From: Pseudomonas songnenensis
GTDB taxonomy: Bacteria > Pseudomonadota > Gammaproteobacteria > Pseudomonadales > Pseudomonadaceae
Direction: 5' to 3'
DNA: 64,000 nucleotides
NCBI RefSeq assembly: GCF_003696315.1
Contig: NZ_RFFN01000009.1
Coordinates: 1 to 64,000, forward strand
Both the position numbers and the translations under genes were made by a program. Every line of letters starts with the position of its first letter. Positions within the stretch are counted from its first letter, which is position 1. Shown here in pieces: positions 19,359-31,724 of the stretch. Below the pieces are notes generated by a model. It searched no databases. It was not told the origin of the DNA and saw nothing but the letters and a program-made list of their open reading frames with translations.

Positions 19359-20186
19359 ATGAACGCATCGATCATCCGTAGCGCGCTGTTCGTCCCGGCG
19401 ACCCGCCCGGAACGCATTCCCAAGGCGCTGGCGAACGGCGCCGACGCGGTCATCGTCGACCTCGAGGATGCGGTCGCGGAGAACCTTAAGGCTGAGGCGA
19501 GGGGCAACCTCGACGCCTTCCTGGCTGCCAGCCCGGCGGCGCGCCTGCTGGTGCGCATCAACGCGCCAACCCATGCCGAGCAGGCCGCGGACCTGGCGCT
19601 TTGTGCCCGTCATGCCGGCGTCGCCGGCGTACTGCTGCCGAAGGTCGAAAGCGCGGTGCAGGTTGCGCTGGCGGCCAGCTGCGGCAAGCCGGTCTGGCCA
19701 ATCGTCGAAAGTGCCCGCGGGCTGGCCAATCTGTCGGAAATTGCCCACGCCCAGGGTGTCGAGCGGCTGTCCTTCGGCGCGCTGGATCTGGGCCTCGATC
19801 TCGGCCTGGCCAATGGCACCGCCGGCGCCGAGCGCATGCTTGACCAGGCACGCTATGCGCTGCTGCTGCAGTCGCGATTGGCCGGGCTGGCAGCACCGCT
19901 GGACAGCGTCTTTCCCGACATCAAGAACCCCGAAGGCCTCGCCCGTGCAGCTGCCGACGCGCGTGACATGGGCTTTGGCGGCCTGCTGTGCATCCACCCG
20001 AGCCAGGTGGCCGTGGTGCACGAAACCCTCATGCCCAGTGCCGCGGAACTGGACTGGGCGCAACGCATCCTCGCCGCCGGAGCTTCCGGCGATGGGGTTT
20101 TCGTGGTGGACGGACAGATGGTCGACGCCCCCGTCATCGGCCGTGCCCGTCGCCTGCTGCAACGTGCCGGGCAAGCGGTGCCCTGA
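19359..20186 (+). CDS. ccl: (S)-citramalyl-CoA lyase (CitE-like)
   Basis: Third itaconate step: cleaves citramalyl-CoA to pyruvate and acetyl-CoA. 275 residues of the HpcH/HpaI-CitE TIM-barrel family: SALFVPATRPERIPKAL at the N-terminus, VDLEDAV (acid residue near the metal), LLPKVES and PIVESARG (metal-binding Glu), then the S-V-F-P-D-I-K-N loop. ATG 19359 has AGGAG with 7-base spacing; ATG 19335, overlapping the ict stop, would add 8 residues and is also possible. Counterpart of PA0883/RipC. Confidence 0.92.
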   Translation: MNASIIRSALFVPATRPERIPKALANGADAVIVDLEDAVAENLKAEARGNLDAFLAASPAARLLVRINAPTHAEQAADLALCARHAGVAGVLLPKVESAVQVALAASCGKPVWPIVESARGLANLSEIAHAQGVERLSFGALDLGLDLGLANGTAGAERMLDQARYALLLQSRLAGLAAPLDSVFPDIKNPEGLARAAADARDMGFGGLLCIHPSQVAVVHETLMPSAAELDWAQRILAAGASGDGVFVVDGQMVDAPVIGRARRLLQRAGQAVP

Positions 20187-21230
<1,044 letters not shown>

Positions 21231-21260
21231 GCCTCCAGAGGCACCAAGCGGCGGAGAACG

Positions 21261-21295
21261 AACGGGTCTGTCCGATGTGACCGGCCCGTTTTTTT
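21261..21295 (+). terminator. Rho-independent terminator of the itaconate operon
   Basis: AACGGG (21261-21266) pairs with CCCGTT (21285-21290), with extra pairing of TC/GA inside, followed by TTTTT. It lies directly after the TRAP receptor gene. Confidence 0.7.
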
Positions 21296-21349
21296 ATGCC
21301 TGAAACCAGGCTTATGCTGACCGACCAAAGCGCGCAAGGAGACGCCGGC

Positions 21350-22240
21350 ATGAGTCGTTACGCCACGGTCAGCACACCCGTGCTGGATATCGCTTATCTC
21401 GAATGGAACCCCCGCGGCCAGCAGGTGGCCGTGCTCGTGCACGGCTGGCCGGATTGCCCCGAAGGCTGGGAGCCGGTGGCCGAGCGCCTGGCCGCAGCGG
21501 GCTACCGCGTGCTCTGCCCGACGCTGCGCGGCTTCGGCCAGACACGCTTTCGCGACGCGCTGACCCCACGCAGCGGTCAGCTCGCCGCGCTGGGGCGCGA
21601 CCTGCTGGATTTCATCGACGCATTGCGCCTCGACCAGCCGGTGCTGGTTGGCCATGACTGGGGCGCGCGGGCGGTGGCCAATGCCTGCGGGCTGCGCCAT
21701 CACGCCGCCGCACGGCTGGTAATGCTCGCGGTGGGCTACGGCACCAATGACCCGAACCAGCACATCTCGCTCAGCCAGGCGCGCAACTACTGGTACCACT
21801 GGTACATGGCCACCCCGCGCGGCGAGCAGACGGTAGTCGAGGATCGCGCGGCTTTCACGCGGTTGCTGTGGGATACCTGGTCACCGGCCGGCTGGTACGC
21901 CGAGGCTGACTTCATCCAGGCGCTGGAGGCGTTCGACAACCCGGATTGGGCTGCCGTGGTACTGCATTCCTATCGCCACCGCTGGGGCTTTGTCGATGGC
22001 GATCCTGCATATGCATCGGACGAGGCGCTGCTGCAACCGGCCCCGGTGCTCGCCGTGCCGACGCTGGTGCTGCACGGCGAGGCCGATACCTGCAACGCAC
22101 CGGAAACCTCGGCCGGGCGTGAGGCCTTGTTCAGCGGCCCTTACCACCGACAGCTATTGCCAGGCGTCGGCCATTTCCCCCAGCGCGAGGCACCGCAGGC
22201 GGTGGCCGACGCGATTCTGCAGTTCTGTCAGGGGGACTGA
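21350..22240 (+). CDS. Alpha/beta hydrolase, epoxide-hydrolase-like
   Basis: 296 residues. Oxyanion motif HGWPD near residue 35, nucleophile elbow GHDWGA (Asp rather than Ser, as in epoxide hydrolases and haloalkane dehalogenases), and a catalytic His in GVGHFPQREAP near the C-terminus. A Trp/Tyr-rich cap segment (NYWYHWYMATPRGEQ) lies between. ATG 21350 has AAGGAG upstream; the frame is open to 21296 but that begins inside the terminator tail. Not part of the known itaconate set; substrate unknown. Confidence 0.88.
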   Translation: MSRYATVSTPVLDIAYLEWNPRGQQVAVLVHGWPDCPEGWEPVAERLAAAGYRVLCPTLRGFGQTRFRDALTPRSGQLAALGRDLLDFIDALRLDQPVLVGHDWGARAVANACGLRHHAAARLVMLAVGYGTNDPNQHISLSQARNYWYHWYMATPRGEQTVVEDRAAFTRLLWDTWSPAGWYAEADFIQALEAFDNPDWAAVVLHSYRHRWGFVDGDPAYASDEALLQPAPVLAVPTLVLHGEADTCNAPETSAGREALFSGPYHRQLLPGVGHFPQREAPQAVADAILQFCQGD

Positions 22241-22599
22241 GCCCGTTGTTACATGCTGCGGGCGGCGAGACCTAACCGTTTCTCTCGCCTGCAGTGGTTG
22301 GTTTTTCTAGGGCTCTGCTAGGCCTGGCGCTTGTGCTTGCCAGTTTTTTGCGGCTCTACACGGCATGCAATCTCGAAGGCTTATCGACACGGCAAGGGTA
22401 GAGCGTGCTGAGGGGGCGCAGGCGGGCGAAATCTGATGGCGCCATTTTCATGCGTCTCGGGGCTGGAGTATAAATTAAATTCACAGCGTCTTTGGGGCGG
22501 CTGAGCTAGAGGCTTGGATTGGAGAGAAGGGCGAACGGAACGTATACCACAAGTTTGCTCAGTGTCTTATATATAGTTAGGCAACAAAGTGAGGCGTCC
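22241..22599. other. Gap at the left edge of the AT-rich island
   Basis: No gene seen. The first 200 bases have the composition of the rest of the window. From about 22440 the sequence becomes AT-rich (GAGTATAAATTAAATTC near 22467), which marks the edge of the foreign segment. No direct repeat, tRNA end or integrase is visible at this edge. Confidence 0.5.
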
Positions 22600-23472
22600 G
22601 TGAAGCCTGAAGTTTTCTACAAGTACACTAATCCTTCCACAGCCGAAATTATTCTCGGGAGTGGTAGGCTTCGCTGGTCGAGCCCGTCCATCTTCAACGA
22701 TCTGGCAGAATTCCAACGCATGCCTCGCTTCGAGCCGACTGTCAGTGACTCTCATAAACTCTTTTCACAGGCATTAATTGATATTGCCGGCGGAAGGAGA
22801 ACTGCAGACTTGGCACGCTTAGCACCAACTACATGGATGCTTCTTAACTACATCCAGCAGTCGCTAATGGACGGAGTCTCAGAAGAAGCGCTGCTGGAGC
22901 TTCTCGGAAACTTCGCGAACCCGCAAGCGGACGAAAAAATTGAACAAGCGCTGCGAGAACATTTTGATTCACTAGACATTCGGACTGCACGAGTCCTGTG
23001 CCTTACTGCGACGTCGCACAATGATGTCATGTGGGGCACGTACGCAGAGAATCATTCTGGCTGCGCTTTTGGTTTCTCGGCCGCATTACCGGAAAGTCCA
23101 TTTCATGAAGCCAAGCCCGTTATCTATACCGAAAAGAGGGCAGTCGCCGGAACAGGGCTAGACTTTCTGCTGTATGGAAATACACAAAGTTTATGACAAA
23201 AGGCATTGGAGGCAGTCTGCTATACCAAAAAGACGGTTTGGTCCTATGAGCAAGAATGAAGATTAATAACCTGGCGACCCAATGAGATCGATGTCTTACA
23301 TGGCGACTATATATTTTATCCGGAAGAGTTGAATTCAATTATTTTCGGCGCGCGAGCTAAACCAGATTTTGTCGAAAGCATATGCGCGATTGCAGAACAA
23401 AAGTATCCAATGGCGAATATTCTAAAAATTACTCATGACAAGGGGGCATTGAGCGCAGTCAGTTTTGCCTAA
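22600..23472 (+). pseudogene. DUF2971 protein gene interrupted by two in-frame TGA codons
   Basis: The DUF2971 family is recognisable from FYKYTNPSTAEIILGSGRLRWSSPSIFNDLAEFQ at the start (key F-Y-K-Y and S-P-x-x-F-N-D), SHNDVMWGTYAENHSGCAFGF in the middle, and after the stops VWSYEQE-stop-RLITWRP and FYPEELNSIIFGARAKPDF. The reading frame is the same throughout 22600-23472 (291 codons, ending TAA), but TGA occurs at 23194-23196 and 23257-23259. The second replaces the Trp of the conserved E-W-R motif. Start GTG 22600 has GAGG upstream. DUF2971 proteins are of unknown function and common in mobile and defence-type islands. AT-rich codon use differs from the neighbours. Confidence 0.82.
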
Positions 23473-23584
23473 CTGGTCAGTAAAAGTAAGCGCTAATTTA
23501 ATCGTGCCGGCATTTTCATAGCCCTCGCTGGTTCCTCCGCCCACCATTGCCGCGTGCCTCATTCATTATTTTAGAGACGAAATC

Positions 23585-24166
23585 ATGAAATCAAAAATAT
23601 TTAAATTTTTGCAATTTCTTATAGGTATTTGTGCAATCGGAGCTATCGTCTATGGTTTATGGCTTCTTATTAAAGAGTTTTTAAGTGCGCTCGCCGCCGC
23701 CAGTCCAGAAATAACAGCCGCCATAATTGGTGCTATGGCGACCATTCTAGTTGGCATATCAGCCCTTTTAATAAGCCAGGCGCATGAGCGCAAGCGCGCT
23801 GCAGATGAAGCTCATAGACTTAAGAAGATCGAAATATATCAAGGCTTTGTCGATATAATCAGCAGAATGATGGGTGCGTCGAATAAAAATCTTTCGCTAA
23901 AAGAGGTTGATCCCCAAGAGTTAGTGTGCTTCGCATTCAAGTTCAAATCCGACATATTGCTTTGGGGGTCGCCGAAAGTAATTAAAGCACAAATATATTT
24001 TGAAACCGTTTCAGGGAGTGGTGACACAAAGAATCTATTTCGCGCAGTTAATTCTCTGTACTTGGCCATACGAGAAGACATCGGTCTTAGCAACTCAGGG
24101 CTTACCAGTCTTGAGCTGGTTAAGCTATCTTTAAATCCCGAGGCGCGAAAAGAGATAGAGCAATAA
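23585..24166 (+). CDS. Small membrane-anchored hypothetical protein of the AT-rich island
   Basis: 193 residues, family not recognised. Two hydrophobic segments lie at about 9-34 and 45-66 (LIGICAIGAIVYGLWLLI; IIGAMATILVGISALLI), followed by a charged helix (SQAHERKRAADEAHRLKKIEIYQ) and a soluble domain with F-K-S-D-I-L-L-W-G-S-P-K. That layout, two helices plus a cytoplasmic domain in an AT-rich insertion, is common among uncharacterised accessory proteins, but no effector domain can be named. ATG 23585 is preceded by GAGACGAAATC. Codon use is strongly AT-shifted, indicating horizontal transfer. Confidence 0.75.
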   Translation: MKSKIFKFLQFLIGICAIGAIVYGLWLLIKEFLSALAAASPEITAAIIGAMATILVGISALLISQAHERKRAADEAHRLKKIEIYQGFVDIISRMMGASNKNLSLKEVDPQELVCFAFKFKSDILLWGSPKVIKAQIYFETVSGSGDTKNLFRAVNSLYLAIREDIGLSNSGLTSLELVKLSLNPEARKEIEQ

Positions 24167-24365
24167 CTAGGGGTGTTATTTTTTGTTCCGGACTTCAAGA
24201 TGATATTTGTTATTTCAGCCCTCTACTTAGGGATAATGCAGGGGGCAAAGCGTGCAAGCGATATCAACGGTCACGGTTGTTATCGGCCTTGTCCCGCAGC
24301 TAGCCCCGTCTGTTCCGGCAGTTTCGCTTCTCACCACAACCACCAAAAACTCACTTCATTATCTA

Positions 24366-24387
24366 CCCCGCCGTCGGGCGGGTTTTG
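24366..24387 (+). terminator. Terminator at right end of the island
   Basis: CCCGCC (24367-24372), loop GTCG, GGCGGG (24377-24382), then TTTT. It lies downstream of the 23585-24166 gene and faces the end of the convergent lyase gene. Confidence 0.65.
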
Positions 24388-24455
24388 TGCTGCGCCAGCC
24401 GCCGCCTAACCGCCGCTCATTGCGCCACACCTTCCAGCAGATGCTTCGGACAGGG

Positions 24456-25391
24456 TCAAACGCCAGCTTCCTCCATCCACTTCGGTTTCGGGTAACGACG
24501 ATCGGCCTTGCCGGCCTTTAGTACCGCGCCCGGCACGTCGTGGCCGACCAGTTGGGGCAGGTCGGCGGCGCATTGCAGCAGACGGTCGAGATCGACGCCG
24601 GTGTTCAGGCCCATGCGCTGGAACATATGCACGAGATCCTCCGTGCAGATATTGCCGCTGGCGCCAGGGGCGTAAGGGCAACCGCCGAGTCCGCCGAGCG
24701 AGGCATCGAAGCGGTCGATGCCGGCGTTCAGCGCTGCCAGCGCGTTGGCCAGGCCCATGCCGCGGGTGTTGTGGAAGTGTGCGGTGAATACTGCCTGCGG
24801 CCAGCTGTTCAGCACTTCGCGGCAGATGCGCTCGACCTGCGCCGGGTCGGCCATGCCGGTGGTGTCGCAGAGGGTGATGCCCTGCACGCCGATCTCCAGC
24901 AGGCGTTGCACCAGCTCATAGATGCGCCGCTCGGGCACGTCGCCCTCGAAGGGGCAGCCGAAGGTGGTCGATAGCGAGGCGTTGATGAACACGCCACTGC
25001 CGCGAGTGACTTCGATGATTTCGCGGAACTGCACCAGCGACTGCTCAGGCGTCATGCGCAGGTTGGCCAGGCCGTGGGTATCGCTGGCCGACATCACCAG
25101 GTTGATCTCGTCCACCTCGCAGGCCAGCGCGCGCTCGCAGCCCTTCACGTTGGGCACCAGCACGGTGTACTCGACGCCCTCCGCACGGCGGATGCCGCGC
25201 ATCACGTCCTCGGCGTCGCGCAGGTTGGGGATGGCCTTGGGCGAGGTGAAGGAGGTGACCTCGATCTTCGCCAGCCCGGTTTGCGAGAGGCGGTCGATCA
25301 GGGCGATCTTGGCTTCGGTCGGCACGAAGTTCGCTTCGATCTGGAAGCCGTCGCGGGTCGCGACTTCCTGGATATACAGGCGTTTGCTCAT
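24456..25391 (-). CDS. Hydroxymethylglutaryl-CoA lyase family enzyme
   Basis: 311-residue TIM-barrel lyase. Seen: EVATRDGFQ (catalytic Arg and metal Asp), metal His pair in AHFHNTRG, and the signature loop GGLGGCPYAPGASGN with the catalytic Cys. HMG-CoA lyases split HMG-CoA into acetoacetate and acetyl-CoA; close relatives split (R)-citramalyl-CoA. It is transcribed with the CoA-transferase gene upstream at 25593-26795, which suggests activation of a branched dicarboxylate to its CoA ester followed by this cleavage. It is not in a leucine-degradation (liu) cluster. Two REPINs lie between the two genes. Confidence 0.9.
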   Translation of the reverse strand: MSKRLYIQEVATRDGFQIEANFVPTEAKIALIDRLSQTGLAKIEVTSFTSPKAIPNLRDAEDVMRGIRRAEGVEYTVLVPNVKGCERALACEVDEINLVMSASDTHGLANLRMTPEQSLVQFREIIEVTRGSGVFINASLSTTFGCPFEGDVPERRIYELVQRLLEIGVQGITLCDTTGMADPAQVERICREVLNSWPQAVFTAHFHNTRGMGLANALAALNAGIDRFDASLGGLGGCPYAPGASGNICTEDLVHMFQRMGLNTGVDLDRLLQCAADLPQLVGHDVPGAVLKAGKADRRYPKPKWMEEAGV

Positions 25392-25416
25392 GGGAGTCCT
25401 GTCGGTTGTGCCTGGG

Positions 25417-25495
25417 CGTAGGGTGGACGACGCTTTACCCGTCCCCCGTCGTGGCTTGCTGGCTGGTGGACAAGCTTCGCGTTGTCCACCCTACG
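25417..25495. repeat. REPIN, first of two in the lyase-CoA-transferase gap
   Basis: Starts CGTAGGGTGGACGACGC and ends GCGTTGTCCACCCTACG; the outer arms are inverted copies. 79 bases long, with a divergent middle. Confidence 0.83.
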
Positions 25496-25508
25496 TAGAG
25501 CTGTAGTT

Positions 25509-25586
25509 CGTAGGGTGGATGACGCTCCACCCATCCACCGTTTCGGGAATGTCGCGGTGGATGAAAAAGGCGTCATCCACCCTACG
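25509..25586. repeat. REPIN, second of two in the lyase-CoA-transferase gap
   Basis: Starts CGTAGGGTGGATGACGC and ends GCGTCATCCACCCTACG; the arms are perfect inverted copies over 17 bases. 78 bases long, 13 bases after the first copy and 6 bases from the CoA-transferase stop. Confidence 0.85.
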
Positions 25587-25592
25587 TGGCGT

Positions 25593-26795
25593 TCAGATGA
25601 TCCCGCGTTCGCGCAGGCCCTGGCGTTGTTCATCGGTGAGGCCGAGGCCGGCCAGCACATCGTCGGTGTGCTCGCCCAGTTGCGGGCCGCCTTCGCCGAT
25701 GCGCCCTGGCGTGCGCGACAGCTTGGGCAGCACGCCCGGTACCTTGAGCGGGCCGGCGTAGGTCTGCACCTGCTCGATCATCTGCCGCGCCAGGTAGTGC
25801 GGGTCCTTGACGATATCGGCAGCGGTGTAGGGATAGCCGGCCGGCACGCGGGCGCCCTTGAGTGCTTCGATCACCTCGTCGCGGCTGTGCTGGATGGTCC
25901 ATTCGCCAATAGCGGCATCGATCAGCTCGGCGTGCTGGGCGCGGCCGTCGTTGTGGGCGAAGCGCGGATCATCGGCGAGGTCCTGGCGGCCCATCAGGGT
26001 CATCAGGCGCTTGTAGATGCTGTCGCCATTGCCGGCGATCAGCACGTAGGCGCCGTCGTTGCACAGATAGGAGTTGGACGGCGTGATGCCGGGCAGGGCA
26101 CTGCCAGCCGGCTCGCGTACATAGCCGAAGGCGTCGTATTCGGGCACGAGGCTTTCCATCATGGCGAACACCGACTCGTACAGCGCCACGTCGATCTCCT
26201 GGCCCTGGCCGCTACGGTTGCGCTCCTGCAGGGCGAGCAATACACCGATCACGCCATACAGCGAGGACAGCGAATCGCCGATGCTGACGCCGACCCGCAC
26301 CGGCGGCTGGCCCGGATAGCCGGACAGGTGGCGCAGACCGCCCATGGCTTCGCCGATCACACCGAAGCCAGGCAGGTCGCGATAGGGGCCGGTCTGGCCG
26401 TAGCCGGAAATGCGCAGCATGATCAGCCGAGGGTTCAGCTTCGACAGCTCATCCCAGCCCAGGCCCCATTCTTCCAGCGTGCCGGGGCGGAAGTTCTCTA
26501 CCAGGATGTCGGCTTCGGCCACCAGCTGGCGGACGATTTCCTGGCCTTCCGCGGCCTTGAGATCCAGCGTCACCGAGCGCTTGTTGCGCGACTGCACATG
26601 CCACCAGAGCGAGGTGCCGTCCTTTAGCTTGCGCCACTTGCGCAGCGGGTCGCCGACCTTGGGCGGCTCGATCTTGATTACATCGGCGCCGAATTCGCCG
26701 AGCAGCTTGCTGGCGAAAGGGCCGGCGATCAGCTGGCCCATCTCGATCACCTTGAGGCCCTGCAGCGGCAGGTTCTTGTCTGTCTGTTCGCTCAT
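25593..26795 (-). CDS. Family III CoA-transferase (CaiB/BaiF)
   Basis: 400 residues with the family III pattern: AGPFASKLLGEFGADVIKIE, NKRSVTLDLK, ISGYGQTGPYRDLPGFG, and the catalytic Asp region VSIGDSLSSLYGVIG. Only moderately like the itaconate CoA-transferase at 18133-19338. It probably activates a small branched dicarboxylate (3-hydroxy-3-methylglutarate, citramalate or mesaconate are candidates) for the lyase gene that follows. ATG 26795 has AGGTG upstream; the longer frame to 26891 overlaps the regulatory region. It is divergent from the LysR gene at 26972. Confidence 0.9.
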   Translation of the reverse strand: MSEQTDKNLPLQGLKVIEMGQLIAGPFASKLLGEFGADVIKIEPPKVGDPLRKWRKLKDGTSLWWHVQSRNKRSVTLDLKAAEGQEIVRQLVAEADILVENFRPGTLEEWGLGWDELSKLNPRLIMLRISGYGQTGPYRDLPGFGVIGEAMGGLRHLSGYPGQPPVRVGVSIGDSLSSLYGVIGVLLALQERNRSGQGQEIDVALYESVFAMMESLVPEYDAFGYVREPAGSALPGITPSNSYLCNDGAYVLIAGNGDSIYKRLMTLMGRQDLADDPRFAHNDGRAQHAELIDAAIGEWTIQHSRDEVIEALKGARVPAGYPYTAADIVKDPHYLARQMIEQVQTYAGPLKVPGVLPKLSRTPGRIGEGGPQLGEHTDDVLAGLGLTDEQRQGLRERGII

Positions 26796-26879
26796 CACGA
26801 CACCTGTGCCGGTTGATTCATGGTGCCGAGCATGACCGACGCACCGGCAGCGGACAATTGGCCGTTGGCCAAGTGAGGT

Positions 26880-26894
26880 TTCGTGCTTCACGAA
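26880..26894. promoter_or_regulatory. Candidate LysR operator, copy 1
   Basis: TTCGTG-CTT-CACGAA, a perfect 15-base palindrome, in the divergent region between the CoA-transferase and LysR genes. The core TTCG-N7-CGAA recurs upstream of the TRAP receptor gene at 27907-27921. Confidence 0.55.
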
Positions 26895-26971
26895 GGCTAA
26901 GACGAAAGGAGCTTTGAAAAGCTCGGGCTGAGCGGCGCATGCTTCGTCTACCGCGAATACGGGAATCCAAT

Positions 26972-27871
26972 ATGCGCCGCATCGATTTCGTCACCCTTCG
27001 GCTGTTCGTCGCCATCGCCGAGACCCGTAGCCTGACCCGCGCTGCCGAGCGCGAGCATCTGGCGCTGGCGGCGGTGAGCAAGCGCGTCAGCGATCTGGAA
27101 GGGCAGCTCGGCGTCAGCCTGCTCTATCGCCAGCCCAAGGGCGTCGAGCTGACGCCGGCCGGCCACGCGCTGCTGCACCACGCGCGCAACCTGCTGGACA
27201 ACCTGCAGCAGCTGGACGCTGACCTCAGCGAGTTCAGCCAGGGCGTGAAGGGCCATGTGCGCATCCACGCCAATACCTCGGCGGTGATCGAATTCCTGCC
27301 CGAGGACCTGAGTACTTTCACCCGTCAGCACCCGGAAGTGAAGATCGACCTGGAGGAGCGCGTCAGCAGCGACACCCTGCGCGCCCTGCGCGAGGGGCTG
27401 ACCGATATCGGCATCTTCGCCGGGCATATGCCGGCCGAGGACCTGCAGGTGTTTCCCTACCGCGAGGATCGGCTGGTGCTGGTCACGCCACGCGAGCATG
27501 TGCTGGCCGGGCGTGCAGAAATCGCCCTGCGCGATGCCGCCGGCTTCGACTTTATCGGCCTGCAGCAGGACGCCTCACTGCATGCCCTGCTGCAGCAGTC
27601 GGCACAGCAGATGGGCACGCCGCTGCGCCTGCGCATCCAGGTGCGCAGCTTCGAGGCGATCTGTCGGATGATCCACACCGGCATGGGTATTGGCGTGCTG
27701 CCCGAACAGGTGGTGCGCAACTACCTGCCGGCGCTGGACGTGGCCATCGTGCCGCTGACCGATGTTTGGGCGCGGCGCGAACTCAAGCTGGGCGTGCGCA
27801 ATCTGGAAAGCCTGTCGGTGACTGCCCGGCAGATGCTCGAACACCTCACGCTTCGCGAAGGCCAGGTCTGA
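26972..27871 (+). CDS. LysR-family regulator of the second CoA-transferase/TRAP module
   Basis: 299 residues: winged helix at 1-60 (LRLFVAIAETRSLTRAAEREHLALAAVSKRVSDLE pattern) and effector domain (VRIHANTSAVIEFLPEDL onward). It is a paralogue of the itaconate regulator at 13065-13958, sharing ELTPAGH, the A-N-T-(S/T)-A-V-x-E-F-L-P-E run and RIQVxSFEAICRMI. Set between the divergent CoA-transferase/lyase genes and the TRAP receptor gene, it most likely controls both. ATG 26972 follows GGGAATCC. An upstream frame to 26939 is less likely. Confidence 0.9.
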   Translation: MRRIDFVTLRLFVAIAETRSLTRAAEREHLALAAVSKRVSDLEGQLGVSLLYRQPKGVELTPAGHALLHHARNLLDNLQQLDADLSEFSQGVKGHVRIHANTSAVIEFLPEDLSTFTRQHPEVKIDLEERVSSDTLRALREGLTDIGIFAGHMPAEDLQVFPYREDRLVLVTPREHVLAGRAEIALRDAAGFDFIGLQQDASLHALLQQSAQQMGTPLRLRIQVRSFEAICRMIHTGMGIGVLPEQVVRNYLPALDVAIVPLTDVWARRELKLGVRNLESLSVTARQMLEHLTLREGQV

Positions 27872-27906
27872 ACGAAGCCGTTCGGCGGCGCGATCGCGCC
27901 ACGGCC

Positions 27907-27921
27907 TTCGCCAAACGCGAA
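27907..27921. promoter_or_regulatory. Candidate LysR operator, copy 2
   Basis: TTCG-N7-CGAA (within the arm pair CTTCGC / GCGAAG), about 100 bases upstream of the TRAP receptor start. Same core spacing as the palindrome at 26880-26894. Confidence 0.5.
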
Positions 27922-27940
27922 GTCGCGCTTGGCCAAATAG

Positions 27941-29017
<1,077 letters not shown>

Positions 29018-29139
29018 GGCAAGCCCGCCAATGGTCTGTTAGACCAATGTGCAGTTTCGGCTACGGCGCTGGCTGCACAGAATGGCGGCGTCTATCTGCG
29101 TGATCGGACAAGTGTGTATTCCAACCGGATGGTTGAACG

Positions 29140-29165
29140 AGCGGCCCTTGAGGCCGCTTTTTTTT
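29140..29165 (+). terminator. Rho-independent terminator after second TRAP receptor
   Basis: AGCGGCC (29140-29146), loop CTTGA, GGCCGCT (29152-29158), followed by a run of eight T in total. Confidence 0.85.
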
Positions 29166-29585
29166 GCCCGCGATTCAGCGAGGTATTGGGATTGGCAAGC
29201 GCTCCAGGTGAGACCGGTGTGTTCGAGGCGCAGCAAAGGCTGAAGGCATGTGGTACGCCGAATAGCCCTCCGCTAAAAACGATACTCCAGAGATGCTGCG
29301 GGAGGGCGAAACAGGCCGTTGCTCGGTGCTGACATGGGGGCTGCGGGCGATGGCTGTTACGAATTGAGACAGCAGCCCTCGGCAAATGGCCGCGAAACAG
29401 TGTCTATGCTTGGAGGGTGGCCACTAGTCGTGGCCGCTGCGGTATTCGGCATCGGCTGAAGCAGACGTCTGACAGGCGCGTGGTTGGCGATCCGCACGGG
29501 AAGCGCGGATCGATCGGGTGGTGAGGGTTCGCCTGCGAGACAAGGCTGCGACCGGAAAATAACCAGATAACCCGAGGTGACTGCC
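29166..29585. other. Upstream region of acs, no gene recognised
   Basis: About 420 bases between the terminator and the acs start without a credible reading frame on either strand. Likely holds the acs promoter and regulatory sites, but I cannot point to a clear -10/-35 pair or a sigma-54 element. Confidence 0.45.
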
Positions 29586-31541
<1,956 letters not shown>

Positions 31542-31724
31542 AGTCGAGGGTGCCCGGCGGGGGCGGGCGGCAAGGGCGGGCAGACCGTCAGCGCGTTGGC
31601 TTCACCTGCGTGCCGGCCATGCCTGGCGGCAACGGTCTGGCTCGCTGGGCTACCAGCTTCCCGCAACCTGACAGGCCGCCGCGCCGGCCTCATTCGCCGC
31701 CCGGCCCGCTCTCGGGCAGATCGC

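Noticed and set aside
22324-22343. A sigma-54-like TGGCGC...TTGC sequence
   Set aside because: Spacing between GG and GC is 11 rather than 10, and there is no gene placed to use it.
22600-23472. Genetic recoding of TGA as Trp as the explanation for the interrupted DUF2971 gene
   Set aside because: At least five Trp codons in the same frame are TGG, and all other genes use TGA as stop, so decay is the simpler reading. Kept as a minor alternative.
29577-29585. GTG three codons upstream as the acs start
   Set aside because: It overlaps the GAGGTG ribosome binding site that serves the ATG at 29586.
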